Source: Tridacna crocea
Taxonomy: Eukaryota; Mollusca; Bivalvia; Cardiida; Cardiidae
Direction: 5' to 3'
DNA length: 64,000 nucleotides
Assembly: GCA_943736015.1 (NCBI GenBank)
Contig: OX031060.1
Span: 26,117,231 to 26,181,230 of the forward strand
Numbering within the stretch: the first letter of the stretch is position 1; every line of letters begins with the position of its first letter. This document shows, piece after piece, positions 1 through 12,400 of the stretch. The notes under the pieces are model-generated. The model made no database searches and was not told the DNA's origin. It saw only the letters and a program-made list of their open reading frames with translations. The position numbers and the translations under genes are program-made.

Positions 1-618
1 GGTTACCCTGTGCATTTAAAGGTGATGAGGGGTTTGTTAATCCTGTCTCAAGTTTGATTAGGGGGACCTAACTCCGAAACAGTAATTCTGAAGTACACGT
101 AGTTTGTGACTAGTTGTGCTAGCAATGCTCAAATAAATAGACTAGACCCTTTTTTTTAAATAAATACCTACTACGTAACTACGTAACAGATATCTAGATC
201 TACTGTAAGCGATCAACACTGTAGTCCAGCATTGCTGGACTTTCGACTACAGCCTTGATCAGAGAAAACGGCTGGAAATTATTTTGCTCTGGTATTACTC
301 CGCACAGATTAAAGTTTTGCTTGTGATTTAAATTTACTCTTGTATATATGCATGACATGCAACTGACACAATATATGTCCAGGTACCAGCGTCAAATTGA
401 AACACGAAACAGATGGACAACGGTCAATCGTAGGTTACCAGCTGGACATAGAACAGTAAACAGACTGTGATAATAACAAATTTGCGGAGAGTCCTCACAT
501 TAACACCCGTTTTAAAGCAAGTTCCCAAAGAACCTGATAGCTCAGGAGTGCCAGGAATCGATTCCATTCTTCTGGGACTACCCGGGTCCGGCAATGGAAC
601 CCACTGAGCATGATGAAC

Positions 619-817
619 CTTAACCCTTTACCAAACAACAAAATTTTAGACTGGTCCAAATTGAAAGCACTTGCAGACGACATTCATAACTCAGAAAATT
701 ATATTTGTTTCTTGCAGGGTACATTGTGGGAAAAGGAGAAAATGCTGGTTACCACAATATTTTCTAAAGGTTTCTATCTCTGGGTATTAAACACCAGGGA
801 TTGTTTAAAAGGGTTAA
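619..817. mobile_element. TTAA MITE, type A, centre degraded
   Basis: TTAACCCTTTACCAAAC at the left, AAAGGGTTAA at the right; the right hairpin arm is shortened. Confidence 0.8.
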
Positions 818-1059
818 ATGTAAAGGTTCCATCTTCCCCCTAGTATTTTTTTTTTTATCTTTTAAGCATGACAATTCGGAAGCAATTTTCAGGGGGAAAA
901 AGTAATAAAATCTCGAATTTGATGAATTATCATTGCGATAGAAAACATTGTGGAAGGATTTCATTTGTCAGGGTTTTATTTAGCTTTAATGCTTTTGAGT
1001 TTGATTTGTGAGATATTTGACACATTTTCAAAATTTTCAGAAGTTGTGTCCGAACAGCT

Positions 1060-1266
1060 TGTAGACCTGGGACCATATTCACCAACCATTCTTAAGAACA
1101 TACTTTGTCTTATTCTCCAGAATTTTCTATATTTGAAAGTAACACAACTTCTAATTGGCCAAACCATTTGGTTTAGCCAATCAAAGGTTATGTAACTTAC
1201 AAATTTAGAAAATCTTGGAGATTAAGACTGAGAACACTCTCAAGAATGGTTGCTGAATACAGGCCC
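1060..1266. repeat. Palindromic MITE of about 200 bp, empty-site copy
   Basis: Ends ATTCACCAACCATTCTTAAG and its degenerate inverse. Arms of about 85 bp fold back around CCAAACCATTTGGTTTAGCC. A second copy at 50028-50455 is interrupted by a TTAA MITE. Confidence 0.7.
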
Positions 1267-1714
1267 CTGTTCTTCCTTCCTTGCAATTCTTTTTTACAAG
1301 AACTTCACACAACATTCACCTCATTCCACTGGCTCCTATACTACATAAGCATTGTGGAATAAATAAATTGTGGGTAAGAGAGATATTGCAATGTTCTTGC
1401 AAATGTGTGGGTAAGAAAATTGTTGCATTGTTCTTGCCAATGACTATCATCAATCCTTGGAAAAGAATTGCTTGAGTTATAAATTGAAGCCATAATCCCT
1501 GGATTGCAAGACATACACCTTATGAACTCTGCTGCTTGTCTTAAATTCTAGAGTCTAACTATTTACCACACAATAACAAATACTAAAATTGTCCAAATGA
1601 AAAGAATTTTATAGGCAGCATGTCCAATGTTGCTGAAGTGATGGACTTTGTCTTTGAGAGAGGAGAAAGCATTGTGGGGAAAGCAGAAAATTCTTGTTCT
1701 TTTCTCAAGAAGTT

Positions 1715-1936
1715 TTAACCCTTTACCAAACAATCCCTGGTTTTCACGACTCTGAGACAGAAGCCTTATGTAAACATTATGGGAAAAAAGAGAAAATGCT
1801 GGTAACTATTTTCTCCTTTTCCAACAATGTTTTCTACCCCGCTTGAATCAAATTTTTATTTTTGAGTTACTTTTTGTCGTCTGCAAGTGCTTTCAATTTG
1901 GAACAGTCTAAAATTTTGTCGTTTTATAAAGAGTTA
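1715..1936. mobile_element. TTAA MITE, type A
   Basis: Starts TTAACCCTTTACCAAAC. The right TTAA is shared with the next copy. Confidence 0.8.
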
Positions 1937-2162
1937 ACCCTTTACCAAATGACAAAATTTTAGACTCATCTATATTGAAAGCACTTGCAGATGACAAAAT
2001 AGCTGTAACTCAAAAACGGAAATTTGTTTCCAGCAGGTTAGAAAACATTGTGGGAAAAGGAGAAAATGCTGGTTACCAGCATTTTCTCCTTTTCCCACAA
2101 TGTTTTCAAAAGGCTTCTATCTCAGGGTCTTAAAAACCAGGGATTGTTTTGTAAAGAGTTAA
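1933..2162. mobile_element. TTAA MITE, type A, abutting copy in inverse orientation
   Basis: Complete with central hairpin GAGAAAATGCTGGTTACCAG. Shares the TTAA at 1933-1936 with its neighbour. Confidence 0.85.
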
Positions 2163-2227
2163 GACACTAACTTCATCAGAGCTCTTAATCCTTAGGCTGC
2201 TAAGCTTGACTCAAGGACTTTAAGAGG

Positions 2228-2291
2228 ACAGTGTAGATCAAGATCAGACTGCATAATAATACATGCAGTCTGATTTCGGATCTTCACTGGC
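2228..2291. repeat. Hairpin repeat of about 65 bp (AGTGTAGATCAAGATCAGAC type)
   Basis: Arms AGTGTAGATCAAGATCAGAC and GTCTGATTTCGGATCTTCACT face each other. The same unit recurs at 9366, 17570, 19960 and 20388. Confidence 0.65.
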
Positions 2292-2408
2292 TGATAAGGA
2301 GATATTTTTCCCTTACAATAACTTTGAAATAGATCGTATGTAGCTACCTATGGTTTTTACAATTGACTTGAAAGTTTCATTTTAATTACATGTATATAGC
2401 ATGTTACA

Positions 2409-2668
2409 GCATCCTTGGATACCCCGGGGTCTCCCTATTTGCTATGCTACATCGACCCCTGGGACAATTAATTGAATTTCCCTCGTTTTACCGCTGGCTG
2501 AATGCTGGCTTTTCATTGGTTCCATCATCATTTTGTGATGGGCGAGTGGACTGTACGCTATGACGTTTCGTATTGATTTTCAGCGGCTGATTCAAAGTTT
2601 TATTAGTCAATTGTCCCAGGGGTCGATGTAGCGTAGCAAATAGGGAGACCCCGGGGTATCAGAGGATG
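2409..2668. mobile_element. Short TIR element, about 250 bp
   Basis: Inverted ends of about 55 bp: GATACCCCGGGGTCTCCC ... CATCGACCCCTGGGACAATT and the reverse complement near 2612-2660, with one or two mismatches. Non-coding interior. Confidence 0.8.
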
Positions 2669-3031
2669 ATGTTACAGGTTACAAGTCATGACGGCTTGAT
2701 AAAGGGTTAAGTCTGGGAAACAACCGAAACATGGCAAGAAGCAATCAAATCAATTTCAAGGGTATTTTGGCAAGAGCTTGGGATGATACAGCATGTAAAA
2801 CAAATTCTACCAAATATTCTACCAAATAACCTAACAGACAGTTGTACTCAACTTGGTGAAAAAAAATAAGGAAAAAGATACTTGCATAAATATCATTTAT
2901 TTATTGCTATTACATGAAAACGTTTAGAAGATATTAAACAATTCATAATATGACTAGATTAAACTCCATAGATGAAAGAAGAGGCATGAAAAAACGAAAG
3001 TATGTCCCTTAATTAGTAACAATTTTTAAGT

Positions 3032-3247
3032 TTAACTCATTACCAAACGACAATATTATAGACTTGTCCAAATTGAAAGCATTTGCAGACGACAAAATAA
3101 AAGTGACTGAAAATTTGAATTTGTTTTCTCCTTTTCCCACAATGTTTTCTACCCTTCACAACTGCATTTTCTCCTTTTCCCACAATGTTTTCTAAAGGCT
3201 TCTTTCTCAGGGGCGTCAAAAGTAGGGATTGTGTGGTAATGGGTTAA
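3032..3247. mobile_element. TTAA MITE, type B
   Basis: Starts TTAACTCATTACCAAACGAC and ends GTGTGGTAATGGGTTAA; one hairpin arm is duplicated or degraded. Confidence 0.8.
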
Positions 3248-3540
3248 CTATACCTTTATCACTTATTTTGCAGCAAAAGTTAAGTTTCAAAATGATCATA
3301 TAATACATATACACGTATATACATAAAAGTATATTGTTTATAAGCAGCATGGAAAAAAGAGGGGAAACAGAGCAAATATTCTTTACAAGCTATTGCTCAC
3401 CTTTTCTCACTAAGTTTTGAAAAAGATTTTTATACAGAATTTTAAACAGTCTTATTTGTTCAGTACCAGATTAATCAAGAGGACCATGATGGTCCTATAT
3501 CGCTCACCTGAGTTCTAACCAGCAAAGGTCTACAACAACA

Positions 3541-4398
3541 GTGTTGCATCCAGGCCGCGCGATCGCGGGATTCACGCTATTTTTTTCTGCCTTCACGCAA
3601 TTTTGTGAATGTGATGGGGGAGCAATTGCGCAATATCGGTGTAACTCCCGCAAACAGAAGACACAGCTGCGTGCATGAAAGAAAATTTGAAAAAGTCGGG
3701 TCCGGTTTCAAGTCATTTCAATAAAATAATCGGAAGTCCGACAATGCGTACATACAGGTAGACTGTTCCAGGTGGTTTCCGATTTCGTAGTGAAGTTCGG
3801 GTTGAAGCGGGGAAACAGTATATCTACGCATGCGCGTTGAATGTTTACTTTCATAATGCTGACGAATTGAAGAACCCGGCGCTTTAAAACTTGCGATTTG
3901 TCATGTATTCTGCCGAAAGGAAACATGTCAAAGACTTTCATTGGTTCTGTTTCCGTCGTTGATGGTTCATACGATGATAGTATGGAAAGAATTGAGTGAA
4001 AACAGCGGGGAATAAACTTAAGTTTGTTCAGCCCCAGATTCTGACTTACTACTGAGGATGTATCGTAATTGTGAACGAAAATTGATGTGTACATCTATAG
4101 ATGCGCATTATCAATCAAGATTGAGAATCTATAATGTTTTGTGTTATAAATAAGGTAAGATCAACCCAATAGGCATCAACCCTCCCCTGTCGGCCGTAGA
4201 AATATAGATCTAGCAAATGTCCTATCAGCCCTTGAAAGACCATATTCATTTCCATTCAAAAAAGGAAATTGACCAGAAAAATACATATTTTGCGTATACT
4301 TAATTTTCTTTCACCCACCCCCGAAATTTTTTACTCCCCCCATTTTGAAAATTCCATGGGGGATCTCACCCTCTTGGCAGAATTCCTGGATGCAACAC
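3541..4398. mobile_element. 858-bp TIR insertion within the array element
   Basis: Perfect 14-bp inverted ends GTGTTGCATCCAGG / CCTGGATGCAACAC. Carries an open frame of 128 codons (minus strand, 4094-3708) with no recognisable domain. Confidence 0.6.
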
Positions 4399-5855
4399 TG
4401 CAACAAAGACTATAATTACCAAATATTGAGGTTCAAGGGATAATGATGATGAAACAAGAGCGGCAAATTGTCGCACTATATGCAATCCCACCGCCAGTTG
4501 TAAAGGAGGTATTATAGTTGCAAAGGGCTGGCAATGCAACAAACAATTTGACTTGAGACTTCAAAATTCCACTCTGGACAAGCAAACAATACCATTAAGA
4601 TAAAGATCAAAGTGGAATTACTCAAAATCCATGCTAGGTAGAGTTATTGTTCTAGAACACAGTACTCTGTAATATCACAACAAACATGCATACCAATTCT
4701 GAAGTCATTCCGACCCAAGATGACAAAGTTATATTCCGAACAAGCATTCAATGCAGACTCATGTGAGATTTTATTGAGACAGACATTCTAACCAATTTTC
4801 AATTCAGCTTAGCAAGAAATGTGGTCTCAAGAGTGCTCACAAGAAGATTTTTAAAGATTTCCCTCTTTATCTCTATGTGAAATCTGAGACCAACAACATA
4901 GGACCATTTCACACCAGGACCATAATTTGAAATATTTTGGTAGAGGGCCACTAGATGATGCTACATGCCAACTATGAAAGCTCTAGCCCTTATGGTTTGG
5001 GAGAAGAACATTTTCTAAGATTTCCTTCTTTATCGCTATGTGAAATCCGGGAACCCACAACATAGGGTCATTTTCAACACTAGGGCCATAATTTGAGGTA
5101 AATTGGTAGAAAGCTACTAGATGATGCTATATGCCAAATATGAAAGCTCTGGCCATTATGGTTTGGGACAAGAAAATGTTCTAAGATTTCCTTCTTTATC
5201 ACTATGTGAAATCCGAGACCCACAACATAGGGCCATTTCTTTACATCAGGGACATAATTTGAAGTATTTTGGTAGAGGGCCACTAGATGATGCTACATGC
5301 CAAATATGAAAGCTCTGGCCATTACCATTTGGACAAGGTTTTTAAAGATTTCCTTCCCTGTCTCTATGTGAAATCCAAGACCAACAACATAGGTTTAATT
5401 TTCAGACCAGGGACATAATTTGAAGTATTTTGGTAGAGGGTCACTAGATGATGCTGCATGCAAAATATGAAAGCTCTAGCCCTTACGGTTTGGGACAAGA
5501 AAATTTTCTAAGATTTCCTTCTTTATCTCTTTGTGAAATCCTAGACCCCACAACATAGGGCCAATTTCCACACTAGGGCGATGATTTGAAGTATTTTAGT
5601 AGAGGGCCACTAGATGATGCTACATGCCAAATATGAGAGCTCTAGTGCTTACTGTTGGGAGAAGAAGATTTTCTAAGATTTCCTTCTTTATCTCTATGTG
5701 AAATCTGAGAATCCACAACATAGGGCTAATTTCAACACTAGAGCCATGATTTGAAGTCTTTTGGTAGAAGGCCACTAGATGATGCTACATGCCAAAAATG
5801 ACAGCTGTAGCCCGTACAGTTTTGGACAAGAAGATTTTTAAAGTTTTTTCACTCG

Positions 5856-5870
5856 GTTGCCATGGCAACC
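5856..5870. promoter_or_regulatory. X-box-like palindrome GTTGCCATGGCAACC
   Basis: Exact match to the RFX consensus palindrome. Carried by the array element; function not shown. Confidence 0.4.
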
Positions 5871-6114
5871 AGAGTTCTTCATGGAATTAAAATCTTTGAA
5901 GTATTTTGAAAGTGCATCACCTAGGGATCAATTCTGTGAAGTTTGACTGAAATCTGATTGTTAGTTTAGGAGGAGAAGATTTTTTTTGTAATTGTGAACG
6001 GACAGACAGACGGACGGACGACGGACATTGATCGATCACAACAGCTCACCTTGAGCACTTTGTGCTCAGGTGAGCTAAAAATGGTTGAAAATAAATTTGT
6101 AAACTCATGGCCTA

Positions 6115-6433
6115 TCAAGAAATACTGAGTTCTACGGATTTAATCTGTTCTGCAAGTCTTTTATAATGTAAAGAATCAGCCGGCTGATTAATATGGTGTA
6201 GAATTTTAGACAACAGAGTGTATAACTCAAATTCCAGTGTCAATGGTTTCGATGGAGACTTCAGCTCTTCTAGTGCGGAGGGCAAATTCTCATTGCTTGT
6301 TGTTTGTACTTCTGAATCAAGTCTAGATCTCTTATTGGCAGGACTGGCAGGTTGAGACTGACCATGTGAACAAATTGTTTCTCCTTTAACTTCAAATAAC
6401 TTTCTCTTGAATGAAGTGATTGCATCAACAGCC
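6115..6433 (-). CDS. FANCG: FANCG terminal exon 12
   Basis: 319 nt, acceptor TTTGCAG, phase 2 in, ends at TGA (6117-6115). Encodes RAVDAITSFKRKLFE, completing the TPR begun in exon 11. A Ser/Pro-rich linker with ANKRSRL follows, then a helical C-terminus (FELYTLLSKILHHINQ ... LAEQIKSVELSIS). No obvious AATAAA close downstream on this strand. A further exon after an alternative splice cannot be excluded. Confidence 0.8.
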
Positions 6434-9400
6434 CTGCAAATTAAAGAAAAAGAAGAGTCTGCAACAGATTTCAAAGTATGCCTAGATATCACTGACTCAG
6501 ATTTGTCAAGCAAATGCTTTTAATTTGGACAAGCTTACAAATTTGCTTTATGCTAAAGTGTTAACTCTTTACTGAAGAATCCTGTGGTTTAACAATACAA
6601 GAAAAGAATTTGAAAACTTGTTGAAAAAATAGAAAACAGTCATAACCAGAGTTTTCTTGTTCAGCCTGAGTGTTTTCTGCCCTTTCAAAGAGAAATTCCA
6701 TAATTTACAAGTAATTTGTCATCTGCAATTGCATCCAATATTTGCGCAAGTCAAGCGATTTTTAATTAAGTTGTAAATTATAGTTTAGTCCAGATGCTTA
6801 TGAGTTAGCCTATTAACCCTTTCCCAAACAACAAATTTTGGACTCTTCCAAACCAAAGGAGTTTGCAAGCAACAATTTTAGATTTGGAGAAAATGGCAGA
6901 AAGTTCTCAAAAGGGGTAGAAAACACTTTGGGAAAAGGAGAAATTGCTTGTTATGTTCAATTTCTCCTTTTCCCAAAGTGTTTTCAAAAGACTTTTACTG
7001 CAGACAAGTAAAACCAGGGCTTGTTTGGGAAAGGGTTGAACTTTGGGTACTTTTGCTGACAGTGTAGATTAAGATCAGACTGCACAGGGCATTTAAGTCA
7101 TAAACTATAAGAAAAGAACATCATAACTGTGTAAAAAATACTTGACAGTAAGCTGCCCTTTTAGTATGCATTCTTTTGACTGCTAACAACTAGCCCAAGT
7201 TTGAAAGTTATTCTCAGTGGTGACGGAAATGCATTGAAATCCACACGCTTTTGTATAACACTGAGAAAAAAAACACCTAAGAGTTTGCTGGTTTGTATCC
7301 TCAGCGTAGCCAATTTATCTCCCTGGATTGATGATAATTATTGCCACAAGACTCTTTCCTCTCTCACAGCTGACCCCGACTTTGGCAATGGTTAAGTGTG
7401 GGACAGCAACCAGTGGCTCGGAAATAACACTGAGTGCAATACTGGTAACAGAAACTCTTACCAAAGCATGGATAGGTGCACTGACCCCCATGATATAGCT
7501 GAAAAAATGTTGAAAACGGCATTTTACACCATACAAACTAACAGATGCAGAAACGGATAATGGCAGGGCTATAACAATACCTCTGCTGTCTTTATACCAG
7601 CTTAAAAGATGGCTTTTACAGTGATTAACCCTTTCCCAAACAATCCCTTGTTTTTACGGGTCTAGAATAGTAGCCTTTTGAAAACATTGTGGGAAAAGGA
7701 GAAAATGCTGGTTAACAGCATTTTCTCCTTTTCCCACAATGTTTTCTACCCTATCATAGACAGAAATCATCTTTTTGGCAAGAGTTGAATTGTCGTCTGC
7801 AAATGCTTTCAGTTTGGTCTAGTCCAAAAATTTGTCGTTTGGGAAAGGGTTAACTCCCTACCAAACAATCCAACAATGGGTTTAGAAAATGTAATTTTGA
7901 AAAGATAAAATACATGTTCTCCTTTTCCAACAATGTTTTCTGTCTTAACACATAAAAAAAAGAGTTTAACAATTTGTGTTAAAAATATAATTAGTTGTTG
8001 TCTGGATATGCGGTCCATTTGGACCAATCCAAAACTCTGCTGTCTGGATTCAGATAACCTTTACCAAACAATCCCTGGTTTTTACAACCCTAAGATAGAA
8101 TCCTTTGGAAAACATTGTTGGAAAAGGAGAAAATGTTGGCATCCAGAATTTTCTTCTTTTCCAACAATGTTTTCTACCCGCTTGAAACAAATTTCAATTT
8201 TTAAGTTACATCTATTTTGTTGTCTGTAAGTGCTTTCATTTTGGACCAAACCAAAACTTTGCTGTTTGGTAAGCAGCTAAACATGTCCAAATCCTTTTTA
8301 CTTTTTCCCCAGTTTTAGTATATAACATTACAATCAAAAACTACAATTTGTAACTTGTAGCACACTACTTTTTCAGAAAAAAATGACTTACACCTTACCT
8401 TTGAGCACTAGCAATGGCTGAGTCATGCTGTCCAAGTTTGAAAAGAACTTCAGCCTTATATTTACATGCAATCACATCCTCAGAATAAGTGTTATCCTCA
8501 GCACTCCAGGAGTTATCTTCTTCGAAACTATCACTTTTTTCTCGTTTTCTTTTCCTTGAACAATTTGTATTTTCCAGTCTTTCTGTGCTGCTTTCCTTTA
8601 GACATGAAGCTTTTACAGAACTAGATGGGGTGTTTCCACTAAAGGTAAGACTTAAGTCTGAGAGTGATTCCCTCCTATGATAGCTTGATATTACCTTATT
8701 ACATAGAGTAAGACAGTCTCTTAATTGGTTTGCTTTCAGTAGAGCTAGAATTGCCTCATGATGGACTTGTACTAGAGATGGGATACCTGTAAAATCCTGT
8801 CAATGAAAACAAGAATATTGTAAATGAATGTATTCCCAAAACTTTTCTGGCTCCTTGTGTAAGAAAAAAATTATCATATTGCTGTATGTTCCTGCACCGG
8901 AAGATTTCTATCATCTTGCACCCATCTACAGTCTTGCATGGAATCAAATTTTTCCATGCAGCTGATGCCAAATCAAAGCCAGAGGAAAAGTACCACAACA
9001 TATGATTCAGTATTTGTTCATACATGTGATAATTGAAATATACCTTTGTATATACATGTAACCTGAAATACTGAGCCAAGATTACAATAAAACTTTGAAT
9101 CATTCAACCCTTTAGCCCTTTACCAAACAATCCCTGATTTTTACTACCCTGAGGTGGAGTCCTTTTGAAAACATTGTGGGAAAAGGAGAAAATGCTGGTT
9201 ACCAGCATTTTCTCATTTTCCCACAATGTTTTCTAGGCTGCTGGAAACAAATTTCAATTTTTGAGTAATGTTTATTTTGTCGTCTGCAAGTGCTTTCAAT
9301 TTGGACAAGTCTAAGATTTTATCGTTTGGTAAAGGGTTAAGTGTTGAACCTGTCTTTACTGGCTTTTGGGGATAGTGTAGATTTACAAAGAACATGCAGT

Positions 9401-12400
9401 GTGATCTTGGATCTACAATGTCCATCATCAAACTTGTAAAAAGCAGGAATTTGGCAAGTTTTCCGTTAACTCTTTACGAAACGACAAAATTCTAGACTGG
9501 TTCAAGTTGAAAGCAGTTGCAGACAACAAATAGAACTAACTCAAAAATTGAAATATGCTCTGGAGGGGAAGAAAACATTGTGGCAAAAGAGGAGAAACTG
9601 CTTGTTACCAGCATTTTCTCCTTTTTCCACAATTCTTTTCAAAAGGTTTCTCAGAGTCCTGAAAACCAAGCATTGTTTGGTCATGAGTGAAAGTAAAAAT
9701 GTCCTTTTAATCAATTCAGAGCTCTAATGATCAAGTATACACTAACAGAATAAGTTCTCATTTGTCATCACATCAGCAAATACTTTAGGTTTGGACATGT
9801 CTAAGATTTTGTTGTGTGACAAAAGTCACAATAAGTGTCAAGTTTTCAAGAGGTGATGATATCTATGAGTAAGTATCTGCAGAGGTTTACACTTGCAGTG
9901 TCCCAGAGGGTATCAAAATTTAAAGGGAATGGACTGAACTGGATCATTAAATGCTTAACTCATTACCACACAATCCTTACTTTTGACAACCTTGAGAAAG
10001 AAGCCTTTAGAAAGCACTGAGGGGAAAGGAGAAAATTTTGTCTTTCTCCAACAATGTTTTATACCCTCCCAAAATCAAAAATTGATTTTAGATTCACATT
10101 TATTTTGTCGTCTGCAAATGCTTTCAATTTGGACTACTCAAAAAATTTGTCGTTTGGTAAAAAGTTAATCTATTGTCATGTTATGCACCTTGTCTCCATC
10201 CATCTATCCGTCAGTCGGAAAGCAATTTTGCCAGCCTAATATCTTTTGATACCCTTCTCAGACTCTGAATGTATTCCACACATGTGAGCACCTAAATGAA
10301 ATGATGGGAAGGGTAGAGATTTCATTATGCCAGACTCAATTGTCAAGGTCACAGTGTGGTGTGAAAAGTCATGGTTTTGAGAACTGTAAGACATCATTCC
10401 TCCTTTTTTTAGAGCTCTTGTTGAACCAATGTTATTCTGTCCCAAGCTCCCCATAATATTATATCCATATAACAAAAATCTTGAATGAATAAAATATGTC
10501 ATAAAAATATCACTGACCTCTGACTCCCAGGAGTGTAAGTATATCAAGAGCTGTTTATACTTTTCTGCAGCAATGGTGTATCTTGAATAGAAAAACATTG
10601 ACAGAAGCTTTTACATGCATTGATTCTTTACAACACAATCCCAAGTTAAACAACCTTGAAGGAGAAGGCTTTTGAAAACATATTGAAAATTCTGGTATTA
10701 ACTAGCATTTTCACCTTTCCCCACGATGTTTTCTACCGTGTCAAAGAAATTTTGTTCACTTGTATGACTTTCAAATCTGTTCTCTGCAAATGCTTTCAAT
10801 TTGTCTGACAAATATTTAACCCTTTACCACATAATGCAGACTTTTAACAACCCAGAAGTAAAGGCCTTTTGAAAACATTGTGGGAAAAGGAGAAAATGCT
10901 GTAACCAGCATTTTCCCTTTTTCCAACAATGTTTTCTACCCTATCACAAAAAAATCTAATTTTGTTGAGCCACATTGAAATTGCCGGCTACAAATGCTTT
11001 CAATTTGGACAAATCTGAAATTTTCTTTTGTGGTAAAGGTTTAACTCTTTAGAAAATCTTGTACTAGTCCTTATTGAAAGTAAGTGCAGATGACAAATCA
11101 GATGTAGGTAAAAAGTTTCGGCTTATCCTTTACAGACAAACAAGAGTGGCAAATTGTTGCAAGATACACCCGTCTTACCTCAAGTTGTAAAGCTGGGGCA
11201 TGCACCGGACAAAATTCAAGTATGAAAAACAACAAAGGGCAATAACTCAAAAATTAATCGAGCAAGACTTATGATTCCTATGCACTGCACTCCCCCTTGA
11301 TGAGATCTATCCACCCATGAAATTTCATAACCCTAACTAGTATAGTTTTGGAGATATGCTCTGGACAAAATTCAAGTATGAAAAACGACAAAGGGCAATA
11401 ACTCAAAAATTAAGCAAGCAAGAGTTATGATTCCTGTGCACATCAAAATTGGATGGGTAGTTTCATAGAAGATGATGTTTGAATTAAAAGTTAACGCACG
11501 CACAGACGGACGGTTGCACTACGGACACCGGGCCATGACATAAGCCCGCTGGCCTTCGGCCAGTGGAGCTAAAAACATTGCTAGAAAAGGAAAAACACAG
11601 AAAAAATTGTAGGAAAAGAATAAAATGCTAGTTATCTGCAATTTTTCTTTTTCCACTTTGTTTGTAGAAGGCCCAAAATCCATTAGCCGAACAAGCCTGT
11701 GTTTTCAAGACCCTGAAGAAGAGGCGAATGGAAAGCACCATGAAAAAAAGAAGAAAATGCATTTACCCACAAAGTTTCCTAATCTGTCAAAGAACCTAAG
11801 AGCATTTGTACCACTTTCAAATTTGTCATATGAAGATATTTTCAAATCTGTCGTATCTACAACTTGCTGCTTGGGACAAGGTTAAAGGTGGGTATTTAGA
11901 ATTTTCACATCACACCAAATTAAAAAATATTTACATCATTGAAATTTATACGAAAAAAAACAATACAAATCATCAATAATTAAGAATCATAAAATTACAT
12001 TTTCTTTTGTAAGATAGGGTTTTGAAAATGTTTGAATCATCGGCCGGTGGACTATTGTTAGAATAGCTATTTTAATGTAACAAGTTGATAACACCTGAAC
12101 ATTGTATGAAATGGAAGAAACTCACGTTATGAGTGTTTTTTCGTTTTCAATCAGTGCCAACCGCCGAGTGTAGCAAATCTGGACTAGACTAGAATTTTTG
12201 ATGGTAGATGTCAGTAATATAAAATGTTTGAACTAAAGGCCGACAGCCTTTATTTTAATATTTTAGTATAATAATTTTCAATGTAATAATTTATTACATT
12301 TTGAACACTGCGGTAACCCTTTACCACATAATCCCAACTCTTAACGACCTTCCTTGAGGGAGAAGGCTCTGGACAGCATTGTGGGCAAAGGAGAAAACGC

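Larger units (their letters stand above)
3478..6079. mobile_element. Array-type (pearl-like) element with core units of about 166 bp
   Basis: Left end GAGGACCATGATGGTCC and CGCTCACCTGAG. Right end has the hairpin GAGCACTTTGTGCTC and CAGGTGAGCTAAAA. The core (about 4890-5830) repeats a unit of about 166 bp containing CCACTAGATGATGCTACATG. It holds an X-box palindrome at 5856 and a separate insertion at 3541-4398. Confidence 0.7.

Noticed and set aside
10236-10598. 120-codon minus-strand open frame around FANCG exon 10
   Set aside because: Only 10518-10581 is coding by splice phase and homology; the rest reads through the GTCAGT donor into the intron.
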